This document shows, piece by piece, positions 43,819 through 54,748 of a stretch of DNA of 64,000 nt. The stretch spans positions 502,485,001 to 502,549,000 of the forward strand of contig CM057453.1 in NCBI GenBank assembly GCA_016271365.2, read 5' to 3'. This stretch comes from Neoceratodus forsteri (Eukaryota; Chordata; Ceratodontiformes; Ceratodontidae). Positions within the stretch are counted from its first letter, which is position 1, and every line of letters begins with the position of its first letter. Under the pieces are notes generated by a model. The model made no database searches. It saw only the letters and a list, made by a program, of their open reading frames with translations, and was not told the origin of the DNA. Made by a program: the position numbers and the translations under genes.

Positions 43819-44161
43819 AAGAAGTTTGGGTTTGCCTTTGTCCTGGTAACTATGTTTTCTCTTTGTTTATACAGCATATTACCTCCTTTCCTCACAGTTT
43901 TTTTTTTTTTATCTTTCCCCACATTCAGAAGATGGAAGGTTTACCGTGGAATACAGTGTGCTTTCATCTGTGTGTGTGATTGTTAATCTATGGAAGCTCA
44001 TTCTTATTTTGAGCTTGTTTTCTGTTTCACTAGTAAAGCGTCTGTCCTCATATTTCTTACTACATTTCTGTAAGACTAGGAATATAATTTCTGGATGGTG
44101 AACATTTTTCCTATATAAATAACTGAGCAATCAGGTGAAATTTGTGTACATATTTTACAGT
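43819..44161. other. No recognised feature
   Basis: A/T-rich target sequence between the L1 and the SINE. No gene. Confidence 0.45.
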
Positions 44162-44683
44162 AAGGTGTTGTGCAAGCTGGCCCGCCGGCTCAGAGGCAGG
44201 GCGTCCATCTGTGACGCTGATGACCCGAGTTCGGGAATGGACTCAGGACATCGGAATGGCAGGCCGGAGAGAAGGATTGAGTATCCTAGGGACTGCTGTC
44301 CTTCTATGAGGGGTGGGGGGTTGTGTGTTAGGCACCTCCCCGGGCCCCCCTAGCGGAGCCAGGAACTGCAGTGCTGGCGCGACGTATCAGTGGGGGGGGG
44401 CAGGGCAGACACTGGCCATTATTACGTCCCTGCCCCGATACAGCTTACAAAAATGCCAGCCCTGGGCGTGAGCTCTGCTCTGCTGTCTCCACTGCCTACC
44501 GTGTCTGCCAGGTGGGGCCCCTTCTGCGCCCCACCTGGGGATAAGCCAGAGGCAGGTTGCTGCTGACCTGGGAGGGCATCTGCCAGGCGGGGCCTGGGCA
44601 TGGGGAGGCAGTGTGGTGGGCTGAGCCCCTGAAGGAGTAGGGAAGCCGACACAAACGGGGAGGGGGAAGCAAGGTGTTGTGCA
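44162..44683 (+). mobile_element. tRNA-like SINE with 13 bp TSD
   Basis: Element at 44175-44670 (496 bp). Perfect duplication AAGGTGTTGTGCA at 44162 and 44671. Head CTGGCCCGCCGGCTCAGAGG then ACCCGAGTTCGGGAATGGAC. GC-rich body; the 3' end is GGAGGGGGAAGC with hardly any A-run, unlike the copies at 13572 and 19231. Antisense GC-rich open frames are artefacts. Confidence 0.85.
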
Positions 44684-45107
44684 TGGGTTTATATCTTCCA
44701 TATCTTGGGGAGCTCTTTTGGAGGTCTGGCTGTTTTTCAGGACACCAGTCTTTGTTTTCTAAAAGACACAGTAAGCTGAGGGAATACTCTGCAACCCTCC
44801 AACCCATCTATTACTGCATTAAATTGATGCTAAAGCTAATGGATACCGTAACAGACTGATTCCTGCCTGCTGTGCTCCACATAAGATTTTGCCAAGTGAG
44901 CCACGTACTCACCATTTTTTTTTTTAAAGCGAGGTGCATTAAACCAAATTTGAATGGATATCAATTTCAAAATCCGTTGAGTACTTTTTGGTTAAAACAT
45001 TTCTATAGTGATGCGCTCACTTAGTGTGTTATACTCACCTCAATTTAAGTATAATATATGGCTGGGGCTTATTGTAGATTGAAATCAGTGACTTTTAAAA
45101 TCTTGTT
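44684..45107. other. No recognised feature
   Basis: Includes AATTTGAATGGATATCAATT, weakly like the 28.4 kb tandem repeat phrase. Otherwise nothing. Confidence 0.4.
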
Positions 45108-45725
45108 GTAGGACAGTTCAAAGGTCAGAAAAATTGTACTATCGTTCTGATGTCACATCGATAGTATAACAACTTTTCACCCTTGTCCTACCTCCTGATT
45201 GGCTGACTCGACTGGCTGCAATGGTGAAAAAAAAAAAAAAGTAAAACATGGTGGTGCGATTTAAGAAGTCATGGAGCAGTGGATCATCCCGGGGGATCTT
45301 CCTTCTACTGATACGGATAGCCTCACATGGCTTTGTGGCACAAAAGCATTTTTTATTTTGAAAAATAACCAGTACTGCTAAAAGAGAGCGAGGGGAGGTG
45401 AGGAGAAGCAGCAGTCAGCGGGAGCGCAGTGAAGCCAAAATGAGTGGCACTGGCAGCGGAGAGAAGCAGAAGCCAGCAGGAGCAGGAACACCAAATAATA
45501 ACACAGAAGGTAACCATAAAAAAAGAAATAAGCCTTAACCATATGCTATATAAAACAGTGGATGGTTGACCATCCACAACCAAGGCTGATTTTTCCATCT
45601 CCAGAGTTGATGACATCAGGGAGACCCCTCGAGCTTTGCTCTCGAGGTCTCTTGATGTCATCAACTCTTTCGCTGGAAACACAGTCTTGTTGTGGATGGT
45701 CACTCATCCACTATTCTATACATAT
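45108..45725. repeat. Two-hairpin cassette, copy 2
   Basis: Hairpin A: GTAGGACA 45111 with TGTCCTAC 45185 outside, TACTATCG with CGATAGTA inside. Middle: inverted CCAAT in CTGATTGGCTGACTCG (45202), an A-run, GTAAAACATGGTGG, then a purine-rich tract (45380-45500). Hairpin B 45541-45725: perfect blocks GACCATCCACAAC (45568) with GTTGTGGATGGTC (45689), GTTGATGACATCA (45606) with TGATGTCATCAAC (45653), CCTCGAG with CTCGAGG around the tip. The layout matches 12589-13297 though the hairpin sequences differ. No protein. Confidence 0.55.
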
Positions 45726-45813
45726 TGATTTATTGAGTACATTACGCACTGTCTAAAAGTGAACTAAAGGGTAACTGTTGGCTCCCTAGGAGCAAAGAAT
45801 CGAAACATAACAA

Positions 45814-46280
45814 ACACAACATGTTCGAATTTTTGTGTTCACAATGCTGTAATCTTTATTTTCATCTGGTTGATCCTGTGACCCCTCCCCCCAAAACCAT
45901 TATTTTCCCACAGTCCTCCACAGCCAGCCCTCTGATGATGCGACTGACAAGCTAAGCTGTGGGGTACTCCTGTGTGCCAGTATATGTGACAGAGAATAAT
46001 TAAAACGTAGATCGACTGAGGAAGGAGCTTCCCTTGGTCAGTCAGTACCTGCAATAGAAGTGCAAGCACACACTGATACATTTTAATTATTCTCTGTGAC
46101 GTATACTGACACACAAAAGTCCCTCACAGCTTAGCCCATTGGTTGTGTCATCATAGGGCTGGCTGTGGGGGACTCTGGGGAGGGGAGAAATAATGGCCAG
46201 TGGAGGGGGTGGGTGCAGGATCAACTAAATGAAAATAAAGATTCCAACACAGTAAGTTAATAAAAAAATTCAAACGTTTA
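45814..46280. repeat. 467 bp foldback with about 195 bp arms
   Basis: Perfect blocks AATCTTTATTTTCAT (45851) with ATGAAAATAAAGATT (46229) and AGAGAATAATTAAAA (45991) with TTTTAATTATTCTCT (46081). Between them GGTTGATCCTG, CCACAGCCAGCCCT, GATGATG, AAGCTAAGCTGTG all have partners. About 80% complementary arms, loop near 46006-46080. No transposase and no obvious terminal duplication. Confidence 0.85.
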
Positions 46281-46329
46281 ATTTTTGCTAATCATCACAA
46301 TTATTTGCTTCTGGGGAGCTGAAAGTTCC

Positions 46330-46440
46330 CCGTTAAGTAAGCAATATAAGACACAACGTGTGTTCATTGTGCTGAGAAAACAGGGCGTGCGGCCTCGTAC
46401 CTTCATACCCTGAAAGTGTGGTTATCGCAACATAACCAAA
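46330..46440. repeat. Decayed GCAATAA-type element
   Basis: GTAAGCAATATAAGACACAA at 46336 followed by imperfect palindromic sequence (GTGTGGTTATCGCAACATAA). Weak stem. Listed because of the shared start motif. Confidence 0.35.
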
Positions 46441-48239
46441 CACCAGAGCTAGCTCTATTTTTTTTTTTGTGCTAGTATCTGCTCCCAAATATTTTTTTTT
46501 TTTTCCCCATATAGTAGACAGGCCCTTTTAAAACTCTTATTTATTAGAGCCAGACTGGTTTGAAAATTACCCGGGGTCATGTCCCAAGCCTGAGTGTCAC
46601 AAGCGGAGGCTGGCAGGGAGGGATTTAAGGGTATCTTTTGGGTGCTTCCCTCCCAGAGGGTGGTTTGATGTGGACCATTCTTGGAGTGGCCCCTGGTGGT
46701 GGCTCATGGAGATGCTCTAGGCTGCATGGGTGACGACATGCAGCGAGGCGTCTACACCCCCAGGCCTCTGCCGCACATGTGGGAGGTGGTGGGGCCCCAA
46801 AAAGTGGAAAATGGCTGCCTGTAGCGTTGGATGATGGCCTTCAGTGGGACTCTTCCTACTGTCGACCACCCAGCGCATGGCGCCTGGCCCCTGACTAGCA
46901 TCCCCAGTGCAACGGATGCTCCTCCCCCATCACCTCCTGGGGGGGGCCTCTCAGCAGGGTTGAGCCAGACCACCAACGGAGAGTGTCAGCAGAGCCTCGG
47001 GATTCAGGACAGGTGCAGCAGTGGGGGTAGGGTGCGCTGAGTGGAGGAGTGCCAGTATGTGAGAGCCTCAAGGAGTCGGGGTGTGGTGTCCAGTGAAGGA
47101 GAAAAAGAAATTGCCATTCAAAAATAAAATGTTTTTTTTTTTGGCTCAAGTTGCACCACTGTCTGAGTCTGAATTGGGGAGGGAAGGCCACCTGATGTAA
47201 ATTACAAGAAGCCCTTTCCCCCGCACTGCGCCACTGAGGCCCCGAGGTGTGCCGCTGAATTCATTTGAAAGGGGCTGTCTGCTGAACCTCACTAAAGCCG
47301 GAATCTTCTTGCTTTGCCACCTCTCCAGTAGTTTCAGGTGCCCACCAATCGGATTCATGTCTGTGGCACCTCAACGCTGAACAGCCAACCACGTGCCACA
47401 GCTCAGAACGCTTTGTGTGCTCTTAAGGAAGTATCTATCTGCCTGGGAATCAGCAGTCGGCTGGACATTCTGCTTCTTGTATCGACTCCTGAATCTGTAG
47501 GTGCTCTTATGCCCTGCATTGCTCCACTGCCTGACGCAGTAGTGATTTTCCACTTTTTTTTTTTATATGCCTGTGGCCTTAGAAGTGTGCTGTAAGCACA
47601 GGGTGTCTGTTCTTTGACATTCTTAATTGTACATGTGCTGCCGAGGTGCTGTTGATGTTGCTTTAGTTGGTGGCTTGACCCTAGCTAATTTTTATGTACA
47701 CTGGGAACTGCGTGGTCTTTTAGTGCCGTTTATTTTGTTACCTGCTAGGGGTTATTAGGTATCATCTCCCTGTTCTGTGATGCTGGTAATACGATTTGTA
47801 TGTGTTGTTAATCCACTGCTGGTGTTAACTTTATGCAAAGGTTAACCCTAGGAAATTCTGTGTGGGTGATCCTGTTAATGTTGGTTTTGCTATGACTTTG
47901 TACAGGGCTATTGGGGTCATATCCCTGTATCTTGTGGGTCTAGCCTGCACCGGAAGTCTTAACCGCTTGCTCTACTGCCCATTGGCTTAGCAGACCTAGT
48001 GGTCTCCAAAGATGAGATTTAAAGGTATGTCTGTTTGCATCGATGTATATTATGTTCTTTGTCTGTGTTTACCCTCTGATTGTGCATTGGTTCCCTCTCC
48101 GTCATCTGCAGCAATTTAATTACTCACATTTCTCTAGTCTGACTACAGCTTACCTCCCCTCTTTTTGCTGGATATATATGGGATGTATCATAAAGGATAC
48201 CCTTACAGGCTCTCCTACTCCCACACCTATGGTCTCAAA
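46441..48239. other. Mostly unassigned; possible SINE head remnant
   Basis: T-run at 46488-46504 and the minus-strand sequence CAGCCTCCGCTTGTGACACT near 46590 resemble a short minus-strand SINE (46505-46612). A second GC-rich stretch 46640-47130 ends in an A-rich AAAAATAAAATG. Neither has a confirmed duplication. 47140-48239 holds no recognisable gene. Confidence 0.35.
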
Positions 48240-49330
48240 CCCTCCCTATCAGCTACTGGTTTCATGGAGGTCTTGTTCTATCCCTCCTGCTCTTTGCTGG
48301 AGATGTACAGCATAACCAAGGACCCCTAATGTTTCACACACCAACCCTTGCTGGTCTCATAACGGGGACTGAATTTGGCTCACCTGAATATTAACAGCCT
48401 TAGAGCCAAGTTACCGGATCTGGAAGCATGGCTTACCCTGTACAACCCAGATGCCCTAGCTGTGTCTGAAACATGGCTTAAACCCACTATCCTCCCCCAT
48501 GAAGTGGCTATTTAGTGTGGCAAAAAAGGTGAGGTCCTCCTATATATTAGAGACACCATCAGGGTGACAGATATTCCCCTGCCCACACTGAATCGGTCTC
48601 ACTGAGAATGTCTAGCAGTACAGCTTATGTTACGGGACACTAATTCCTTGTACAGTGGTTGTGTATACAACCCTCCCTCCATAGCTAGACCAGCATTCGA
48701 CACCTTTATTACTTGCTTGGGGTGTCTCTCACTTGGTGAGGTAATAATCTTTAGTGATTTCAACCTCAGTTGGATTAGTGATGGCCCCTGCAGCTTCAAG
48801 ACACCCCTGCATGAATTAAAAATGTCAGTACTGCCCTTGACTATCTAGTAAACAGTTTCCTTAGCATAGTTAACAGACATGCTCCTATGATTCAAATAAG
48901 AGTCCAGGGCATTTGCTCAAAATAGCTTACACCTGATCTTTGCAAGCTCATGAAAAAAGGGACAGAGCCTTGGACACTTCTAAAGTGTCAGGCCTGTACC
49001 CACAGTGGCAAAACTATAGGACACTATGTAACCTCTGTAAGACCAGTCTTAAGAAAGCAGAGGCATTATATTTAAAGAAATGGCCATCCAAAAACTTACA
49101 AAACCCCAAACAGTTTTGGTCTCAAATTAATAGCCTTTTCAAAGACAACACGAGTACCCCCTAGGATATACTGTATAAAACCATATCCAGCAGCGACCCT
49201 GTCCTTGCAGTCGATGCTTTCAGCAGAGTTTTTACAGATCTAACACTGTTTAAGGCATTCCTCAATGGCCCTCCCTTGGATCCTTTTCCATCAGGCCCTA
49301 CCTTCCACCACACTATCCTGCTGGGTCCAT
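48240..49330 (+). pseudogene. LINE endonuclease with decayed 2A motif
   Basis: SLLLFAGDVQHNQGP (48281-48325) is a mutated 2A motif: Gln replaces Glu and Pro of DVExNPGP. After a frameshift comes NLAHLNINSLRAKLPDLEAW, NPDALAVSETWLKP (endonuclease), EVLLYIRDTIRV, YNPPSIARPAFDTFI, SLGEVIIFSDFNLSW (SDFN variant of the GDFN catalytic motif), then the linker YPQWQNYRTLCNLCKTSLKK and FWSQINSLFKD before the RT. It ends near 49330 before any RT. It probably belongs to the same L2/Rex-like group as 7910 or 34343. Several stops and frameshifts. Confidence 0.78.
48299..48325 (+). other. Degenerate 2A-like motif
   Basis: GDVQHNQGP compared with the consensus GDVExNPGP. The Asn, Gly and final Pro persist; the Pro before Gly and the Glu are lost. 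This would be expected to abolish skipping. Position just before the endonuclease matches the intact motif at 35308. Confidence 0.55.
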
Positions 49331-51403
49331 GATAGTGACTTTTGTGTGGCTAAAAAAGAACTAAGACCGCTGCTGGATTGGGGGTGGGTCCAGGAGGTCT
49401 GCTGTCAGTCATTGCATCATCACAACCACTGATAGGCTGCCAGTGCCATACACTTAACTCAGTTGCCAGCATGCCACAGCATCAGCCATTGGAGTTGCTT
49501 GTTACTGCTAGCTATTAGCCAATCCATGCACAACGCTCATGGAAGCAGTTGTTTAGGCAGCCACTGGTCAGCCGGGCTCTCTCGGTGATGGTTGGACATT
49601 CTGGAGGAGGGGAGAGGGTTACAAACAAGAGAAGAACTTGTTGGATTATTTTACACAGTCAGCACAGCTGCATCTCAGGATTCTAGAGCTGCCCCACCTC
49701 CCCGCTATGATGACCCATCCAGCACAGCTCGAGGTGGACCAAATGTAAGCAAAGAAGGCGAGGGAGGGCTATCGGATACGTATTCAGAACTGGATTCTGA
49801 TTCTGCATTCAAGTGGTTTTCAGACTCCCCTGCTGCCCCACTTTCAGAACTTTTCCCATAGTGTGTCTGTACTGGTTCCCATTTGGATTCAGAAGAATCA
49901 CTCCCTGCTCCTATCCATCAAGGTCTAGAGCCTCTTCCCACTATGTCTCTTTGTAAAAGTCTTTTTTTTGTTGTTGTTACACATTTCTGTAGTAGGCTTT
50001 TTTGTTTTGCTCTTAATAGCTGTTCCTGTGGTGTGTTTCCCCTCATTCTTCCTCTTTTAAGCCTTAGTTTGCCTTGTTCTTCTATCCTCTGTGCTTTTAT
50101 GTTTTACGATCTGTGCTTCTGTAGTCTGGTTTTCACATTCCCTTCTATGAGCTCATTCTCTGTTGTGTCTTATTGTTTTTCCTCTGTGCCCTTTCTCTCC
50201 TCCCTCTCCATCCTTTATTCACTGCTGCCTGTTTTCTTGTTGCCTTGCACCCTCATTTCCTTTTATTATCTATGCTGTCTCTCTCTCTCTCTCTCTTTCT
50301 CATGTCTCATTCCCTGCTGTCTTCATCTTTCTTGTACCTTGAGTTCTATCCGTTATCTTCTCTCTCTTTCTAACATCGATTTCACTGCGGCCTGTTTTTT
50401 TCCTGCACCTTCATTTTTCTCCATTATCTTCTGTCTCATCTAATTTCCTGCTGTCTAGATTTTTCTTGTCCCTTCAGTTCTCTCCATTATCTTCTCACTC
50501 ACTTGTCTCATTCCTTACTGCTTGCCTTTTTCTTGCATTTTCTGTTTTCTCCTTGATGTGTTTTCTATCCACCTCTCACTCACTGTCGTGCTACCTGTGT
50601 GCGTTTTGTGGTCTCTGCCATCTAGCATCATGTCCTTCTCACCAAGACTGCTGCTCTTGCACCATCAGGAAATTTTTTTTAAATTATATTTAATTATTTT
50701 TATGTGATGCAAAATACATTACACTCTCATACATGAGATGGTATGTAAAGGTACAGAGATGGAGCTATTTTAGTACATTTCATGATCATTTAAAATCATG
50801 CAGTCTGGCACAATTGGGCAGGGAGGTATAGAAAATGTCCCAGTAAAGTTTAAGTCCCAGTAGTGCCAAACCCTTCAGCGGATGTGGTGGTATCCTGTGA
50901 AGGGAGAATGTGTAGGTAGACAAACACAGTTATCTGTAATTGCTATTAAACCATGTTAAGGATATATTAAACAGGTAAGTTATGACTTTGAAAAACTGTC
51001 TGGTTCCATAAACTGCTAACATGAACACTTAAAGACAATTTTAACTCAGAAGATATCAGCTGTACTTGCAGTACAGAACAGTTTAGAACACTAAGCTGAA
51101 ACCAGCGTGCTGCATAGAAATGAGATTTAAGTAGCACATGTATTGAGAACTTTAAAAACTATCAGTTGTTTGCATCTGAGGACGAACTCGGTGGGAGATT
51201 GCGCAGCTACATTAACTCATGCTATAACATGGGGTTGAGAGGTTCAGTTAGTGGATTGGAGGAAAGGCATCACTTGACTGCAATAATGCACCATATATGA
51301 ACACTTGCTACGCTGTGCCACTTGAGCAAAATCTCTGGGCAGCAGGGCACTCATGGTCTGGCAAAGTGAAGTGAGAATAGCAGCCATGAAATGCAACAGT
51401 AGC
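49331..51403. other. No gene; long pyrimidine-rich stretch
   Basis: 49950-50690 is T/C-rich with a (TC)n run near 50277-50300 and repeated phrases such as TCTCATTCCCTGCTGTC; the 186-codon frame there is composition-driven. An 89-codon frame at 49592-49861 has no recognisable domain. 50700-51403 is A/T-rich and unassigned. Confidence 0.4.
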
Positions 51404-51590
51404 GCTTCAAGAGAGGCTCTTGCTGTAGGTAATTACAGATAGGACTGAAGCTGGCAGGCGTCAGGAACCCATGGAAAAATTTATAGCTAGCAGTCTCTGG
51501 CAGGGGACCGCCCCCACATCAGGTGACCGATGTTAGGCGACATCAGTATAAAGGGGCGGTCCCCCATGCCCGCCTCCCAGTTCTTTCCTG
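51404..51590 (+). repeat. DIRS inverted terminal repeat, left
   Basis: Starts CTTCAAGAGAGGCTCTTGCT and continues GTAGGTAATTACAGATAGGA, GACCGCCCCC, ACATCAGTATAAAGGGGCGG, CCAGTTCTTTC. It is the inverse of 57514-57694, about 88% by eye. Confidence 0.93.
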
Positions 51591-51683
51591 ACAAAGGCCA
51601 AAAAGGCAAGACGAGAGAGAAGCAGATATTTCCCTTCCAGGAAAAGAAGCTGAAAAAGCTAAGGGGGATGGAGGGCGGGAAGG

Positions 51684-51800
51684 TATTACCTACTGCAAGA
51701 ACCTTTCTCAAAGATCTATTGTTACAGTAAGTTTTTACGTAACTGTACTATCTTACTTCGCGAGGGCTCTTGCAGTAGGTAATTGCAGATAGGACTGAGT
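51684..51800. repeat. DIRS internal complementary region
   Basis: TATTACCTACTGCAAGAACC (51684) corresponds to the outward end of the right repeat, and ACTTCGCGAGGGCTCTTGCA then GTAGGTAATTGC (51755) to the end of the left repeat. This is the arrangement thought to template joining of the two termini during circle formation in DIRS elements. The second part retains TCTTACTTCG, matching sequence at the extreme right end (GAAGTAAGA), and so indicates the complete terminus. Confidence 0.88.
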
Positions 51801-51847
51801 CCCAAACAATCTGAAACAAGCAGAAGCAAACAGGAGGAGGAAACTAC

Positions 51848-53260
51848 TCAAATGTAGACCCTCTGGCTGTAAAGGTCGTAGGAAAGAAGACCTTGCAGAG
51901 CAGCCAACCCGAAGCCAGCTCTATGGCGAGAGGCAATGTCCAAACTGTAATGTTTCGTAAAGGTATGGACAGAAGTCCAAGTTGCGGCTGCACAGATGTC
52001 TGCCGTTGACACATTCTTGAAACAAGCAGCAGAGGCAGCGCCCCCTAGGGTAGAGTGGCCTCTGACTTGACCCGACAGGGTCTTGTTGTACTTTTCGTAA
52101 CAGAAAGTGATACAATGAGCCAACCATTTAGATAGCATTGCTTTGAAACAGCATTGCTTTCTCTTTTATGAGCAAAAGAGACAAACAGTTGATCAGTCTT
52201 TCTGAGATCCCTCGTCTTGGTGGTGTTGTTTCTCAGAATTCAGTGAACATCAAAAGTATGCAAAAGGTACTCCCCTTGATTGGAGTGCTGCGTAAAGAAA
52301 GCGGGCAGCTCCGTGGATTGATTCAGCGTAGATTCCGCTACCACTTTGGGGAGAAACTTGAGGTTGGTACGCAGAGCCACACGTTCCTTGTGAAAAATCA
52401 AATATGGGATTTTCCACATGAGGGCCTGGAGCTCGGAAATCCTTCAAGCAGAAGTAATGGCCACAAGGAGGAGAGTCTTCCATGAAAGGAACTTTAGATC
52501 TGCTGATGCTGCCGGCTCGAAAGGAGGCAGAGTAAGCTTCTCAAAGATAAAATTCAAATCCCAAGGAGGAGCAGGAACCCGAATTGGGGGTCTCAAGTGG
52601 AGGACCCCTCTAAGAAAAGTCTTGGAGACTTTTAGCTGTGCAAAAGTCCTGTCCCCAAAAGGAACATGGTAAGCAGAGATGACCACCATGTGAACCTTCA
52701 GAGAGGAATGACTGAGACCCAGGTCAAAGAGGTGTTGCAAGTAATCCAAAAGCTGTCCAACAGAGCAAGAGAATGGCTCAAAATCTTTGGAAGTGGCCCC
52801 AATAGAGAACCGTTTTCATGTCATGGCATAGGTAGATCTAGTGGAGGGCTTTCTGGCCTCTACCAGAATCTCAGCCACCAGTGGGGAAACCCCGAATCGG
52901 GCTTGAGCTACGACTGCAGGAGCCACACTTGCAACTGAAGGGACTTGAGGCCTGGATGGACCAGGGTCCCCTGATCCTGGGTCAGCAAAAGATACGACAG
53001 AGGAAGAGGAAGCGGAAGTTCCTCTGAAAACTGTTGCAGAAGAGAGAACCAAACTTGCCTGGGCCAGAAAGGAGCGATTAGGATCATGCAAGCTCCTTCT
53101 GAGCTGAGTTTCTGTAAGACCCTCAGAATCAAGGGGATCGGGCGGGGGTATAGACTAATCTGCCCTTCCAGTCTAGAGACAGAGCGTCTCTCCAAAAAAT
53201 GCCACGCCCTGTAGAGCGAGTGAGCAAAAGTCGGGAAATTTTGCATCGTGAGGAGGCGCT
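51848..53260 (-). pseudogene. DIRS tyrosine recombinase and preceding linker
   Basis: Catalyses insertion of the circular DNA into the genome. Segments on the minus strand: linker LIAPFWPRQVWFSLLQQFSE; N-terminal domain EILVEARKPSTRSTYAM; core-binding DYLQHLFDLGLSHSSLKVHM; catalytic region SWKTLLLVAITSA, then a TGA (52444-52446), RISELQALMW in frame after it, keeping the Arg of the R-x-S-E-L box; and C-terminal VRGHSTLGGAASAACFKNVS, then ADICAAATWTSVHTFTKHYS. The catalytic Arg expected in the HSTR box is Leu, while the Tyr in TKHYS is present. Frameshifts between segments. Inactive. Confidence 0.9.
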
Positions 53261-54748
53261 AACAGGTCTATCTGTGGTGTTCCCCAACGTCGAAAGATAT
53301 CATCTGCTACCCCCTGATCCAGTTCCCGCTCGTGAGTGTGAGCAAACGACGGACTGAGGTGGTCTGCCAACGTGTTCTCGACCCCTGGGACGTGAATTGC
53401 CATGAGGCGAAGGTTGTGCAGCACTGCCCAATCCCAAACTCGCATCGCCTCCCTGCAGAGAGGGTAGGAATGAGTTCCTCCCTGTTTTGTTGATGTACCA
53501 GACCACTCATATGTTGTCCGTCTGGACAGCCAGATGCCCGGGGAGCAGATACAGATGCATAGTCTGAAGAGCATACAGCACGGCCCGAAGCTTGAGCACA
53601 TTGATGTGGAGTGTTTTCCCAAGCCTGGACCAGGAGCCCTGGGTCCTGTGAGACCCCAAATGGGCTCCCCAGCCCTCGCCTGAGGCATCTGTAATCAGCT
53701 TCTGGGAGGAGGGAGCAAGGCAGAAGGTAACTCCCTGGCAAAGATTCTCCTGAACCATCCACCATTGCCAGTTCCGAGCCATGGGATTGGAGACCAGAAC
53801 TAGTTGATCTAGGTTGTCCACCAGCTGATCCCACGGAGACCGAAGCATCCACTGAGAGATTCTCATGTGGAGCCGAGTACGAGGGACTGTCAGAATAGCA
53901 GCCACCATGAGCCCGAGGCGGTGAAGGACCCACCTGGTGCTGACCCGCCTGCGGCCGGACAGCAGGCTGATCTGAGCCTGGAGTGTGGCCACCCTGTCCA
54001 GTGGCAGAAATACCATGCCGAAGGTCGTGTCCAGGATTGCCCCGATAAATTGGAGCCTCTGGGACGGAATCAGATGGGACTTGGCCTGGTTGACAGTAAT
54101 ACCCAGGCTGGTGAAAACCTGCAGGGTAAGGGAAAGGAAGCGTAGGAGCTCCTCCCTGGACGAGGCCTCCAGGAGCCAGTCGTCCAGGTACTAGAGAAAC
54201 CTGAACTCCTGGGTACGCAGGTAGGCCGCCACCACCATCGAAAGGCATTTGGCAACTACGGGCGCCGAGGAAAGATGAAATGGAAGGGCCTTTAACTGGT
54301 AGTGGTCCCCCTGGAACGAAAAATGCAGGGATTTGCGGTGGGAAGGGTGAATAGGGATATGCAAGTAAGCATCCTGCATGTCCAGAGAACACAGCCGTTG
54401 TCCCGGCCGAAGAAGGGGCAGAAGACTCTGCAGAGAGAGCATCCTGAACCTTTTGTACTCCACAAACAAGTTCAGGGAGCTGAGGTCGCGAATCGGCCTC
54501 ACATCTCCTGACTTCTTCGGCACCAGGAAGAAATGGGAGTAGTAATCTGTCCCCTGAAGATGGAGTGGGACGGGCTCTATCGCCTCCTTCAGAAGAAAAG
54601 AGGATATTTCTTCCCGGACCAGAAGACTCTGTTCTGGGGAGTAAGACGACCTGTGGAGGGGTTTTGAGGAGGTTTCTGAAGAAACTCTATTGAGTGTCCT
54701 TCTACGATCAGCTGGAGCACCCAAGTGTCTGAAGTGATCCTCTCCCAA
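53173..54748 (-). pseudogene. DIRS reverse transcriptase and RNase H
   Basis: Copies DIRS RNA and degrades the template. RT: EQSLLVREEISSFLLKEAIE, FFLVPKKSGDVRPIRDLSSL, motif A SLDMQDAYLHIPIHPSHRKS, LHFSFQGDHYQLKALPFHLS, then a TAG (54191-54193) immediately before YLDDWLLEAS, the catalytic motif, in the same frame. RNase H: LITDASGEGWGAHLG, then INVLKLRAVLYALQ, where family members have Glu in LELRA, here Lys. A TGA at 53507-53509 follows QTDNI, and a frameshift near 53480 leads to QGGTHSYPLCREAMRVWDWA, NLRLMAIHVPGVENTLADHL, ELDQGVADDIFRRWGTPQID. Overlaps gag by about 40 bp. Inactive. Confidence 0.93.

Noticed and set aside
49883..50443. 186-codon hydrophobic frame like a membrane protein
   Set aside because: Leu/Ser/Phe-rich only because the DNA is T/C-rich low-complexity sequence; adjacent phases are equally open.
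53307..54392. 361-codon frame, longest in the window
   Set aside because: It overlaps the DIRS RT/RNase H in the wrong phase and lacks any RT motif. The correct frame, with LDMQDAYLHIPI and YLDD, lies beside it.
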